Shown one piece after another: positions 25,118-33,499 of a stretch of DNA of 64,000 nt. Source of the stretch: Nucisporomicrobium flavum. GTDB taxonomy: Bacteria > Actinomycetota > Actinomycetes > Mycobacteriales > Micromonosporaceae. Under the pieces are notes generated by a model. It worked only from the letters and a program-made list of their open reading frames with translations. It ran no database searches and was not told where the DNA came from. The DNA lies in the NCBI RefSeq assembly GCF_016464385.1, contig NZ_JADMLH010000009.1:127267-191266 (forward strand), given 5' to 3'. The translations under genes and the position numbers were made by a program. Each line of letters opens with the position of its first letter. The first letter of the stretch is position 1.

Positions 25118-25687
25118 ATGACACGCGCAGGGCTGTCCCGGGACCGGCTGATCCGGGCGGGCGCCGACCTCGCCGACGAGATCGGCTTCGACCGGGTCAC
25201 CCCCTCGGAGCTGGCGCGCCGGTTCGACGTGAAGGTCGCCAGCCTCTACTCGCACGTCCGCAACGCCGACGACCTGCGGACGGGCATCGCGCTGCTCGCC
25301 CTCGAGGAGCTGGCCGGCCGGGCCGCGGAGGCGCTCGCCGGGCGGGCCGGCCGCGACGCGCTGATCGCCTTCGCCAACGTGTACCGCGACTACGCCCGCG
25401 CGCATCCCGGCCGGTACGCCGCCACCCGGCTCCGGCTCGACGCCGAGACCGCCGCGGGCAGCGCCGGCGTCCGGCACGCGCAGATGATGCGGGCGATCCT
25501 GCGCGGCTACGAGCTCACCGGACCCGACCAGACCCACGCCGTACGCCTGCTGGGCAGCGTCTTCCACGGGTACGCCGACCTGGAGGCGGCCGGCGGTTTC
25601 GACCACAGCGCCCCGGACAGCCAGACGAGCTGGGAGCGGATTCTCGACGCCCTCGACGGGCTCCTGCGGATGAGGATGATGCCGTGA
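25118..25687 (+). CDS. TetR-family regulator with WHG-type C-terminal domain
   Basis: A 189-residue regulator heading a four-gene overlapping operon. The HTH is TPSELARRFDVKVASLYSHVRNADDLRT (about residues 28-55), preceded by the helix LSRDRLIRAGADLADEIGFDRV. The C-terminal domain carries VYRDYARAHPGRYAATRL and GSVFHGYADLEAAGGF, which match the WHG subfamily pattern. Its last codons overlap the GTG start of the SGNH gene by four bases (GTGA), so both are translationally coupled. It is likely to control the operon and respond to a small molecule, not known. Confidence 0.88.
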   Translation: MTRAGLSRDRLIRAGADLADEIGFDRVTPSELARRFDVKVASLYSHVRNADDLRTGIALLALEELAGRAAEALAGRAGRDALIAFANVYRDYARAHPGRYAATRLRLDAETAAGSAGVRHAQMMRAILRGYELTGPDQTHAVRLLGSVFHGYADLEAAGGFDHSAPDSQTSWERILDALDGLLRMRMMP

Positions 25688-26886
25688 TCACCACCCCGGT
25701 CACCCCGGACCTGCTGCGCGGCGCGCTGGAGGCCGAGACCACGGAGCGCGGGCTCCTGCCGCACCGGCTTCCCGCTCAGGCCCGGGCGCGAGGCGCCGAC
25801 GGTCAGCTCCTGATGGCGGAGTCCCAGCCTTCCGGCGTACGCGTGGTCTTCCGCAGCAGGGCGACCGTCGTCGAGCTGGACACCGTGCCGACCAAGCGGG
25901 TGTACGCGGGCATGCCGGCCCGCCCGGAGGGCGTCTACGACCTCATGGTCGACGGCCGGCTCGCCGGCAGCGGCAGCGTGCCGGGCGGCGTCACCGTGAC
26001 CGTCGACATGGCCGCCGGCACGGCCGAGACGCGGCCCGGACCGGCCGGCACGCTGCGCTTCACAGGGCTGGGGGACCACGACAAGACCGTGGAGATCTGG
26101 CTGCCGCACAACGAGACCACCGAGCTCGTGGCCCTGCGCACCGACGCACCGGTCGAGCCGGCACCCGGCACGGGCCGCCCGGTGTGGCTGCACCACGGCA
26201 GCTCGATCAGCCAGGGCTCCAACGCGGCGACCCCGAGCACGACCTGGCCGGCGATCGCCGCCGCCCGGGCCGGCGTGGAGCTGATCAACCTCGGCTTCGG
26301 CGGCAGCGCCCTGCTCGACCCCTTCACCGCCCGGGCGATGCGCGACACCCCGGCCGACCTGATCAGCGTCAAGATCGGCATCAACCTGGTCAACGCCGAC
26401 CTCATGCGGCTGCGCGCGTTCGTCCCCGCGGTCCACGGGTTCCTCGACACGATCCGCGACGGGCACCCGGCCACGCCGCTGCTGGTGATCTCGCCGCTGC
26501 TGTGCCCCATCCACGAGGACACCCCCGGGCCCGGCGCCTTCGACCTCGACGCGCTGCGGGCCGGGGAGATCCGCTTCCGGGCCACGGGCGACCCGGCGGA
26601 GCGTACGGCCGGCAAGCTCACCCTGCGCGTCATCCGCGACGAGCTGGCCCGCATCGTGGCGCAGCGGGCCGCCGGGGACCCCCACCTGCACCACCTCGAC
26701 GGCCGGGAGCTGTACGGCGAGGCCGACGCCGAGGAGCTGCCGCTGCCGGACCGGCTGCACCCCGACGCGGCCACCCACCGCCGCATCGGCGAACGCTTCG
26801 CGCGGCTGCCATTCCTCAGCTCCCACGCCGAGGTGACGATCACAGAAGCGTGTCCCGCCGACGCCCCACCGAACCGCGCGCCCTGA
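25684..26886 (+). CDS. SGNH/GDSL-family hydrolase
   Basis: A 400-residue cytoplasmic-looking esterase with no signal peptide. Residues 1-165 form a beta-rich N-terminal domain; the SGNH core follows. Block I is GSSISQG at 172-178 (Ser nucleophile, probably S174), block II contains LGFGGSALLD with G207, block III GINLVN with N234, and block V DRLHPD gives D356 and H359 of the triad. All four residues are present, so it should be active on an ester or acetyl group. Start is GTG overlapping the upstream TetR stop. Its end overlaps the start of the GGDEF gene by 37 bp. Substrate unknown; acetylated or acylated sugar is a reasonable guess given the sugar-binding-like lipoprotein downstream. Confidence 0.88.
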   Translation: MITTPVTPDLLRGALEAETTERGLLPHRLPAQARARGADGQLLMAESQPSGVRVVFRSRATVVELDTVPTKRVYAGMPARPEGVYDLMVDGRLAGSGSVPGGVTVTVDMAAGTAETRPGPAGTLRFTGLGDHDKTVEIWLPHNETTELVALRTDAPVEPAPGTGRPVWLHHGSSISQGSNAATPSTTWPAIAAARAGVELINLGFGGSALLDPFTARAMRDTPADLISVKIGINLVNADLMRLRAFVPAVHGFLDTIRDGHPATPLLVISPLLCPIHEDTPGPGAFDLDALRAGEIRFRATGDPAERTAGKLTLRVIRDELARIVAQRAAGDPHLHHLDGRELYGEADAEELPLPDRLHPDAATHRRIGERFARLPFLSSHAEVTITEACPADAPPNRAP

Positions 26887-27965
26887 CGTCGTGGTGGGTG
26901 CTGCTCGCCGTCGTCGCCGCGGTGATCGCCACGGTCGCGGGCGGCGTCTACGCGCTGCAGCAGCAGGTACGCACCCGCACGCTGGACAGCGCGCTGCAGG
27001 GCGTCGTGGTGATCAGCTCGCTGGTCATCGACCGCAGCCTCACGTTGCAGGACCTCACCGACGAGCTGCACCCGGCGAACCGCGCGCAGCTGGACACCGA
27101 CGTCGTGCTGCTGCAGCAGAAGGGGCAGCTGCGCGGGCTGATGATCTGGTCGCTCGGCGACGGCCGGCTGGTCTACGCCGACCCCGACCACCAGTTCGCC
27201 GGGCGGCTGGGCGAGGCGAAACGCGCCGCCGTACGCCTCGACGAGCCGAGCGTCGGCTACGCCGAGGACCACCACACCGGGGAACACCTGCTCGAGGTCA
27301 ACTACCCGTACGACGCCAACGGTGACGGCGTCGTCGACGGGCTCGCCGTCGTGCTGCTGCCCCGCCGCGACATCGACTCGTCGATCGCCCGGTCCACCCG
27401 GCTGCTCTACGGCGGCGGCCTGATCGTGCTGCTCGTGGCGCTCGGCGGGGTGCTGCAGGTACGTCGCCGGCAGAAGGCCCAGGAACACGCCGCGGTGCAC
27501 GACCCGCTCACCGGGCTCGGCAACCGGGAGAAGCTGCGCCGGCTCGCGCACCACGCGCTGCCCGCCGCGTCCGCCCAGCGCCCCGCCGCCCTGCTGGTCC
27601 TCGACCTCGACGGCTTCAAGGGCGTCAACGACACGTACGGCCACCACACCGGCGACGTCCTCCTCGCCGCCGTGGCCCAGGAGATCGAACAGGCCTGCCA
27701 CGGCTGCGGCACCGCGATCCGGCTGGGCGGCGACGAGTTCGCCGTCCTGCTGCCGCGGGCCGGTGCCGAGCAGGCCGCGGCCGTCGCGGCCACCCTGCAC
27801 GAGGCGGTCCGCCGGCCCGTGCTCATCGACGACCGGCCGATCGTGGTCGGCACCAGCATCGGCGTGGCGGTCGCACCCGCCCACGGCAGGGACCTCAGCA
27901 CGCTGCTCCAGCACGCCGACGCCGCCATGTACCGCGCGAAGAAGGGCGAGGTGGTTCCGCAATGA
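26850..27965 (+). CDS. membrane-bound diguanylate cyclase (GGDEF) with extracytoplasmic sensor domain
   Basis: Predicted to make cyclic di-GMP in response to an outside signal. The 371 residues comprise TM1 (about 15-36), an extracytoplasmic domain to about 184, TM2 (186-204), and a GGDEF domain. DPLTGLGNREKL starts the domain, LDLDGFKGVNDTYGH supplies the metal and base contacts, and the active loop is an intact RLGGDEF (291-297). The RxxD inhibitory site normally five residues before GGDEF is absent (GCGTAI). The sensor part contains D-A-N-G-D-G-V-V-D (155-163), a calcium-binding EF-hand-like loop. No HAMP domain separates TM2 from GGDEF. GTG start lies inside the SGNH gene; the stop overlaps the lipoprotein ATG by four bases. 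Confidence 0.9.
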   Translation: MSRRRPTEPRALTSWWVLLAVVAAVIATVAGGVYALQQQVRTRTLDSALQGVVVISSLVIDRSLTLQDLTDELHPANRAQLDTDVVLLQQKGQLRGLMIWSLGDGRLVYADPDHQFAGRLGEAKRAAVRLDEPSVGYAEDHHTGEHLLEVNYPYDANGDGVVDGLAVVLLPRRDIDSSIARSTRLLYGGGLIVLLVALGGVLQVRRRQKAQEHAAVHDPLTGLGNREKLRRLAHHALPAASAQRPAALLVLDLDGFKGVNDTYGHHTGDVLLAAVAQEIEQACHGCGTAIRLGGDEFAVLLPRAGAEQAAAVAATLHEAVRRPVLIDDRPIVVGTSIGVAVAPAHGRDLSTLLQHADAAMYRAKKGEVVPQ

Positions 27966-29227
27966 ACCGAGTACGCAGGTTCGTGGCAGCGCTCACCGGC
28001 GCAGCACTGCTGGCCGGGGCCGCCGCGTGCGGTTCCGCGGGCGCCTCCGGCGACGGCCGCATCACGCTGACCGTCGACGACTTCGGCAACTTCGGCTACA
28101 AGACGCTGCTGCGCGAGTACGAGGCCGCCCATCCCGGCATCCGCGTGGTCGAGCGGGTCAGCGACTTCGTCGCGCACCACGAGCAGCTGGCGCAGCGCCT
28201 GGACGCGGGCACGGGCGCGGGTGACGTCGTGGCCGTCGAGGAGGGGTACGTCGTCCAGTTCCGCAACCGCTCCGCCGACTTCGTGAACCTGCTGGACCTG
28301 GGCGCCGGGCAGCGCAAGGACGCGTGGCTGGCGTGGAAGTGGGAGACCATGCTGACCGACGGGGGCCGTACCCAGATCGGGCTCGGCACCGATGTCGGCG
28401 GCCTGGCCATGTGCTACCGCCCGGACCTGTTCAAGGCGGCCGGGCTGCCCGCCGACCGCGGATCCGTGGCGAAGCTGTGGCCGGACTGGCCGGCGTACAT
28501 CGCGGCGGGGCGGCGGTTCCAGAAGGCCGACCTGCCCGCGCAGTGGACCGACTCGGCAATCAACGTCTACAACCAGATCCTCGCGCAGCAGACGACCGGC
28601 TACTTCGACCGCGACGACAACCTGACCATCACCACCGAGCCGGGCGTCCGGACGGCCTGGGACCAGACGGTCGACATGATCAAGGCGGGCGAGTCCGCCA
28701 AGTACGTGCCGTTCAACCCGCAGTGGCTCGCCGCGCTGCAGAGCGGCCGCTTCGCCACGCTGACCTGCCCGGCCTGGGTGCTGGGCTGGATCAAGCAGAA
28801 CGCACCCGCCAGCCGCGGGCTGTGGGACGTCACGGCCGTGCCCGGCGGCGCCGGCAACTGGGGCGGCTCCTGGCTGGCCGTGCCGAAGCAGAGCGCGCAT
28901 CCGCGGGAGGCGTACGAGCTGGCCGCCTGGCTGACCGCACCCGAGCAGCAGCGCCGGGTCTTCATCGAGACGGGGAACCTGCCGTCCGTGCCGAAGCTCT
29001 ACGCCGACCCGGCCGTCACGTCGTTCCGCAACCCGTTCTTCTCCGACGCCCCGGTGGGCCGGATCTTCACCAGCGCGGTGGCCAGCAAGCCCGTGCAGTA
29101 CCTCGGCCGGCACAACGCCGCGGTCCGCGGGATCATCGAGCGCAAGCTCAGCGAGGTCGAGATCGGCAAGCTGGTCCCCGAACAGGCGTGGCAGGAAGCC
29201 GTCACGGAGGCGCGGCAGGTGCGCTGA
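27962..29227 (+). CDS. extracellular solute-binding lipoprotein (ABC sugar-binding type), orphan
   Basis: A 421-residue substrate-binding protein. The signal peptide RRFVAALTGAALLAGAAAC ends in a lipobox with Cys at 23. The mature part resembles family 1 (maltose/multiple-sugar) binding proteins: ITLTVDDFGNFGYKTLLREYEAAHPGI, DVVAVEEGYVVQF, GLGTDVGGLAMCYRPDLFKAAGLP, then WGGSWLAVPKQSAHPREAYELAAWLTAPEQQ and FFSDAPVGRIF. No permease or ATPase gene is adjacent; instead it is translationally coupled (ATGA) to the membrane GGDEF gene. That context suggests it presents a ligand to the sensor domain rather than, or as well as, serving a transporter encoded elsewhere. Confidence 0.9.
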   Translation: MNRVRRFVAALTGAALLAGAAACGSAGASGDGRITLTVDDFGNFGYKTLLREYEAAHPGIRVVERVSDFVAHHEQLAQRLDAGTGAGDVVAVEEGYVVQFRNRSADFVNLLDLGAGQRKDAWLAWKWETMLTDGGRTQIGLGTDVGGLAMCYRPDLFKAAGLPADRGSVAKLWPDWPAYIAAGRRFQKADLPAQWTDSAINVYNQILAQQTTGYFDRDDNLTITTEPGVRTAWDQTVDMIKAGESAKYVPFNPQWLAALQSGRFATLTCPAWVLGWIKQNAPASRGLWDVTAVPGGAGNWGGSWLAVPKQSAHPREAYELAAWLTAPEQQRRVFIETGNLPSVPKLYADPAVTSFRNPFFSDAPVGRIFTSAVASKPVQYLGRHNAAVRGIIERKLSEVEIGKLVPEQAWQEAVTEARQVR

Positions 29228-29743
29228 TCAGCCCGCCGCCGCCCACGCCTTCGCCAGCAGCTCGCGGGTGTCGCCCAGCAGCTGGGGCAGCACCTTCGTC
29301 CGCCCGATCACCGGCATGAAGTTGCCGTCGCCGCCCCACCGCGGCACCACGTGCTGGTGCAGGTGGGCGGCGATGCCGGCGCCGGCCACCGCGCCCTGGT
29401 TCATCCCCAGGTTGAAGCCGTGCGGACTGCTCGCCCGGCGCACCGCGCGCATCGCCCGCTGGGTGAACTCGGCGACCTCCACCGTCTCCGCGGCGCTGAG
29501 ATCGGTGTAGTCGGCGACGTGCCGGTACGGGCACACCAGCAGGTGGCCGGGGTTGTACGGGTACAGGTTGAGCACCGCGTACACCAGCTCGCCCCGGGCC
29601 ACGACCAGGCTGTCCGCCTCGTCCAGGCCCGGGGCGACGCAGAACGGGCAGCCCTCTGGTCTCTCGCCGCCGGCCGACACGTACGCCAGCCGGTGCGGCG
29701 TCCAGAGCCGATCGAAGCCGTCCGGTTCCCCCACGTCGCTCAC
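29228..29743 (-). CDS. HIT-family hydrolase or AP4A phosphorylase
   Basis: A 171-residue histidine-triad protein with the catalytic H-x-H-x-H-xx motif HLHQHVVPRW near residues 126-135. There is also CPFC (a possible zinc pair), NLYPYNPGHLLVCPYRHVADY and an FNLGMNQGAVAGAGIAAH lead-in. The mycobacterial protein in the same position is an AP4A phosphorylase, so nucleotide polyphosphate cleavage is likely. GTG start at 29743. It follows thrS by 31 bp, conserved context. Its stop abuts the solute-binding lipoprotein gene on the other strand. Confidence 0.9.
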   Translation of the reverse strand: MSDVGEPDGFDRLWTPHRLAYVSAGGERPEGCPFCVAPGLDEADSLVVARGELVYAVLNLYPYNPGHLLVCPYRHVADYTDLSAAETVEVAEFTQRAMRAVRRASSPHGFNLGMNQGAVAGAGIAAHLHQHVVPRWGGDGNFMPVIGRTKVLPQLLGDTRELLAKAWAAAG

Positions 29744-29774
29744 CCGTCCACCCTAAGGCGGGCAGGGCTGGTCG

Positions 29775-31748
29775 TCAGGCCGCGGACGGCCCGGTGTTCA
29801 CCCGCGAGCGCACGACCTCGACCACGTGCGCCACCGCCTCGTCCAGCGCCACGCCGTTGCGCTGCGAGCCGTCGCGGTAGCGGAACGACACCGTGCCGCC
29901 GTTGACGTCGTCGTCGCCGGCGATCGCCATGAACGGGATCTTCTGCTGCTGGGCGGTGCGGATCTTCTTCTGCATGCGGTCGGTGGAGTGGTCGACCTCC
30001 GCCCGGATGCCCTCCTTGCGCAGCCGCGCGGCGAACTCCTCCAGGTAGTCCGCGTGGTCGTCGCGGATCGGGATGCCCACCACCTGCACCGGCGCCAGCC
30101 AGGCCGGGAACGCACCGGCGTAGTGCTCGACCAGCACGCCGAAGAACCGCTCGATCGAGCCGAACTTCGCCGAGTGGATCATCACCGGCTCCTGCCGCGA
30201 GCCGTCGGCGGCCTGGTACTCCAGCCCGAAGCGGGCCGGCATGTTGAAGTCGTACTGGATCGTCGACATCTGCCAGGTTCGGCCGATGGCGTCGCGCGCC
30301 TGCACACTGATCTTCGGGCCGTAGAAGGCGGCGCCACCCGGGTCGGCCACCAGCTCCAGACCGGTCTCGGTGGCCACCCGTTCGAGCACCGCGGTGGCGG
30401 TCTGCCACTGCTCGTCCGTACCGATGAACTTGTCGCTCTTGGGGTCGCGGGTGGACAGCTCCAGGTAGAAGTCGTCCAGGCCGAAGTCGCGCAGCAGCGA
30501 GAGCACGAAGTTCAGCAGGTGCTTGATCTCGGCCGGGGCGTCCTCGGCGGCGACGTACGAGTGCGAGTCGTCCTGGGTCAGGCCGCGCACCCGGGTCAGG
30601 CCGTGCACCACACCGGACTTCTCGTAGCGGTACACCGAGCCGAACTCGAACAGCCGCATCGGCAGCTCACGGTACGACCGCCCGCGCGACCTGAAGATCA
30701 GGTTGTGCATCGGGCAGTTCATCGCCTTGAGGTAGTAGTCGGCGCCCTCCATGTGCATCGGAGGGAACATCGTGTCCGCGTAGTACGGCAGGTGGCCCGA
30801 GGTGTGGAACAGGCCCTCCTTGGTGATGTGCGGCGTGCCGACGTACTGGAAGCCCTCCTCGATGTGGCGGGCCCGGACGTAGTCCTCCATCTCCCGCTTG
30901 ATCACACCGCCCTTGGGGTGGAAGACCACCAGGCCGCTGCCGATCTCGTCGGGGAACGAGAACAGGTCCAGCTCGGTGCCGAGCTTGCGGTGGTCGCGGC
31001 GCTCGGCCTCGGCGAGCCGGTTCAGGTACGCCTTCAGCTCGTCGCGGCTCGGCCACGCGGTGCCGTAGATGCGCTGCAGCTGCGGGTTCTTCTCGCTGCC
31101 CCGCCAGTACGCGGCGGCCGAGCGCATCAGCTTGACCGCCGGGATGAGCCGGGTGCTGGGCAGGTGCGGGCCGCGGCACAGGTCGCCCCAGACCCGGTTG
31201 CCGTCCCGGTCGAGGTTGTCGTAGTGGGTCAGCTCGCCGGCACCGACCGCCTTGGCCTCCTCGTCGACGTCGCCCTTGATGTCGACCAGCTCGAGCTTGT
31301 ACGGCTCGTTCTTCAGCTCGGCCTTGGCCTCGTCGAGCGACGCGTACTCGCGGCGGCGGAAGGTCTGGCCCGCCTTGACGATCTCCTGCATCCGCTTCTC
31401 GAGCTTGCCGAGGTCCTCGGGCTGGAACGGCTTCTCGACGTCGAAGTCGTAGTAGAACCCGTTCTCGATCGGCGGCCCGATGCCGAGCTTCGCCTCCGGG
31501 AAGACGTCCTGCACGGCCTGGGCGAGCACGTGCGCGGCCGAGTGGCGCAGCACGTCGAGCCCGTCGGGCGAGTCCATCGCGACCGCCTCGACGTCGGCGT
31601 CCTGCCCGGGCGCCCAGTCGAGGTCGCGCAGGCGCCCGTCGGCGTCGCGGACCACGACGATCGCCTTGGGGCCGGACTGCGGCAGGCCTGCGGCGGCCAC
31701 CGCGTCGGCCGCCGTCGTCCCCGCCGGCACGACCAGAGCTGCGGACAC
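29775..31748 (-). CDS. thrS: threonyl-tRNA synthetase
   Basis: Charges tRNA-Thr. The 657-residue class II synthetase has a short TGS-like N-terminus, the editing domain with HSAAHVLAQAV (H-x3-H) and DLCRGPHLPST (Cys/His zinc partners), motif 1 region, YYLKAMNCPMHNLIF, motif 2 PMRLFEFGSVYRYEKSGVVHGLTRVRGLTQDDSH, motif 3 SIERFFGVLVEHYAGAFPAWLAP and the C-terminal anticodon-binding domain. No T-box leader was recognised upstream. First gene of thrS-HIT; in mycobacteria pgsA follows next, but here about 8.4 kb intervenes. Confidence 0.97.
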   Translation of the reverse strand: MSAALVVPAGTTAADAVAAAGLPQSGPKAIVVVRDADGRLRDLDWAPGQDADVEAVAMDSPDGLDVLRHSAAHVLAQAVQDVFPEAKLGIGPPIENGFYYDFDVEKPFQPEDLGKLEKRMQEIVKAGQTFRRREYASLDEAKAELKNEPYKLELVDIKGDVDEEAKAVGAGELTHYDNLDRDGNRVWGDLCRGPHLPSTRLIPAVKLMRSAAAYWRGSEKNPQLQRIYGTAWPSRDELKAYLNRLAEAERRDHRKLGTELDLFSFPDEIGSGLVVFHPKGGVIKREMEDYVRARHIEEGFQYVGTPHITKEGLFHTSGHLPYYADTMFPPMHMEGADYYLKAMNCPMHNLIFRSRGRSYRELPMRLFEFGSVYRYEKSGVVHGLTRVRGLTQDDSHSYVAAEDAPAEIKHLLNFVLSLLRDFGLDDFYLELSTRDPKSDKFIGTDEQWQTATAVLERVATETGLELVADPGGAAFYGPKISVQARDAIGRTWQMSTIQYDFNMPARFGLEYQAADGSRQEPVMIHSAKFGSIERFFGVLVEHYAGAFPAWLAPVQVVGIPIRDDHADYLEEFAARLRKEGIRAEVDHSTDRMQKKIRTAQQQKIPFMAIAGDDDVNGGTVSFRYRDGSQRNGVALDEAVAHVVEVVRSRVNTGPSAA

Positions 31749-31807
31749 GGTGGTTCTCCTTCAGTCGACGAGCGGATTCCTCAGGCGATGCTAGTAGGTC
31801 GCCGCGG

Positions 31808-32707
31808 TCAGGCTTCGCGCGACGCGGTCACCCACTCGGGCAGCGGTTCCCGCGCGGCGATCCACTCGGCCGGTACGCCCCCGGCCCCGGTGCGGGCGGC
31901 GACCACACCGCCGGCCATCGCGGCAGTGGTGTCCATGTCGCCACCCGCGGCCACGCACGCCTCGACGGCGCCGCGGAAGTCTTCGAGGTGGTGCGCCGCC
32001 ACCCACAGGGCGAACGGCACCGTGTCCTGCGCCATGGCACGGGTGCCGGTGCCCAGCTCGTACGCCGCCTCCTGCGCCGACCGGATCCGGGTGGCGGCGA
32101 CCAGGCCGTCGCGTACCCGGCTGTGCGGGGTGTGCGCGAGCACCGCGCCGAGCAGGTCCACCGGGCCGCCCTCCAGCCGCGCCGCGGCCGCCACCGACGC
32201 GGCGACGGTGACCGCGACCCCACCGGCGATCCCTTCCGGGTGCGCGTGCGTCACCTCGGCGGCCAGTGCGCCCTGCGCGGCGGCCCGGGCAGGCGAGTCG
32301 GCGTGCCAGGCGCCCAGCGGGGCGGCCCGCATCGCCGCGCCGTTGCCGGCCGAGCCCTGCCCGTCGAAGGCGGCCGCCGCGGCGATCGGCCACGGCGTGC
32401 CCTCCCGGATCTGGCGGAGCATGACGACGGCGCCCGGGCCGTAACCGCGGTAGGGGTCGAAGTGCCGCCCGAGCAGCGCGGCGAACCGGTCCCGGTCGAG
32501 GTCGGCGTCGTCACCGCCGGTCAGCGCCGCGAGCAGGCAGCAGGCTTCCTCGGTGTCGTCGGTCCACGGCCACGGTGGCGGCGGGACGGTTCCCGGCCGT
32601 ACGCCGGGAACGAAGTACTGGGCGCCGAAAGCGTCGCCCACGGAGAGTCCGGTGAGGCTGTCGGCGGCGAGCGCCGCCCGGGTGTCGGGAAAGAGAGTGA
32701 ATGACAT
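31808..32707 (-). CDS. ADP-ribosylglycohydrolase family protein
   Basis: A 299-residue DraG-like hydrolase, predicted to remove ADP-ribose groups. Metal-binding motifs are WTDDTEEA near residues 47-54 and the C-terminal AAGGDMDTTAAMAGGVVAARTGA; NGAAMRAAPLGAW and VTHAHPEG are the other family blocks. The usual GGDTDT is GGDMDT here, retaining both aspartates. It diverges from a two-component regulator gene, 102 bp apart, and is followed by thrS on the same strand at 59 bp. Substrate protein or nucleic acid unknown. Confidence 0.9.
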   Translation of the reverse strand: MSFTLFPDTRAALAADSLTGLSVGDAFGAQYFVPGVRPGTVPPPPWPWTDDTEEACCLLAALTGGDDADLDRDRFAALLGRHFDPYRGYGPGAVVMLRQIREGTPWPIAAAAAFDGQGSAGNGAAMRAAPLGAWHADSPARAAAQGALAAEVTHAHPEGIAGGVAVTVAASVAAAARLEGGPVDLLGAVLAHTPHSRVRDGLVAATRIRSAQEAAYELGTGTRAMAQDTVPFALWVAAHHLEDFRGAVEACVAAGGDMDTTAAMAGGVVAARTGAGGVPAEWIAAREPLPEWVTASREA

Positions 32708-32809
32708 CGGTACCGGAATCCTAACGCACCGGTCGTGACACTCCGTGACCGAGAGACGCCGTTGAATGACGGATTCGGTCTATCTTGCCAAGGGCAGTAC
32801 CTTCTTCGC

Positions 32810-33499
32810 ATGGCCACGGTGTTGCTCGTCGAGGACGACCACGTCGTGCGCGGTGCGATGCTGCGGTCGCTGGCCGACCGCGGGCACGCCGTGCACGCCG
32901 TCGGAACGGCTCTCGACGCTCTCCGCCGGGTCGCCGCGGAAACCCCCGACCTGGTGGTGCTCGACCTGGGGCTGCCCGATCTGGACGGCTCCGACGCGCT
33001 GCGGATGCTGCGCGGCATCACCGACGTGCCGATCATCATCGCGACGGCGCGCGACGACGAGCAGACCGTCGTGCGGCTGCTGCGGGCCGGCGCCGACGAC
33101 TACATGGTGAAGCCGTTCACCGGCGCCCACCTCGACGCGCGGATCACCACGGTGCTGCGCCGCGTCGGGCGGGCGAGCCGCACGGCTCAGCCCGCCGTGC
33201 ACGAGGTGGGCGAGCTGCGCGTCGACATCGGCGAGCGCAGCGCCAGCCTCGGGGACCAGCCGCTGGCCCTGACCCGCAAGGAATTCGATCTGCTCGCCTA
33301 CCTGGCCGCACGCCCGGGCCGGGTGGTGTCCCGTCGTGAGCTGTTGGAGGAGGTATGGCGACAGCCGTCAGTCGGCGAGGACCAGACGATCGACGTGCAT
33401 CTGTACTGGCTCCGTCGGAAACTGGGCGAATCCGCGGCGAAGCCTCGCTACCTGCGCACCGTGCGGGGAGTCGGATTCCGGTTGGTGGCCCCGGACTGA
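32810..33499 (+). CDS. OmpR/PhoB-family response regulator
   Basis: A 229-residue regulator. The receiver domain has acidic pocket D9-D10, phospho-acceptor D52 (VVLDLGLPDLDG), T79 (IATARDD) and K101 (YMVKPF). The C-terminal winged helix (about 133-228) shows LTRKEFDLLAYLAARPGRVVSRRELLEEVW and DVHLYWLRRKLG followed by RYLRTVRGVGFRL. The ATG at 32810 opens the conserved MATVLLVEDD. Its TGA overlaps the putative CTG start of the sensor kinase gene, so the two are a coupled two-component pair. Target genes unknown; the secreted protein gene downstream is a candidate. Confidence 0.95.
   Translation: MATVLLVEDDHVVRGAMLRSLADRGHAVHAVGTALDALRRVAAETPDLVVLDLGLPDLDGSDALRMLRGITDVPIIIATARDDEQTVVRLLRAGADDYMVKPFTGAHLDARITTVLRRVGRASRTAQPAVHEVGELRVDIGERSASLGDQPLALTRKEFDLLAYLAARPGRVVSRRELLEEVWRQPSVGEDQTIDVHLYWLRRKLGESAAKPRYLRTVRGVGFRLVAPD

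Noticed and set aside
31749..31807. T-box leader for thrS
   Set aside because: The gap is only 59 bp and lacks a specifier loop or the conserved T-box antiterminator sequence.
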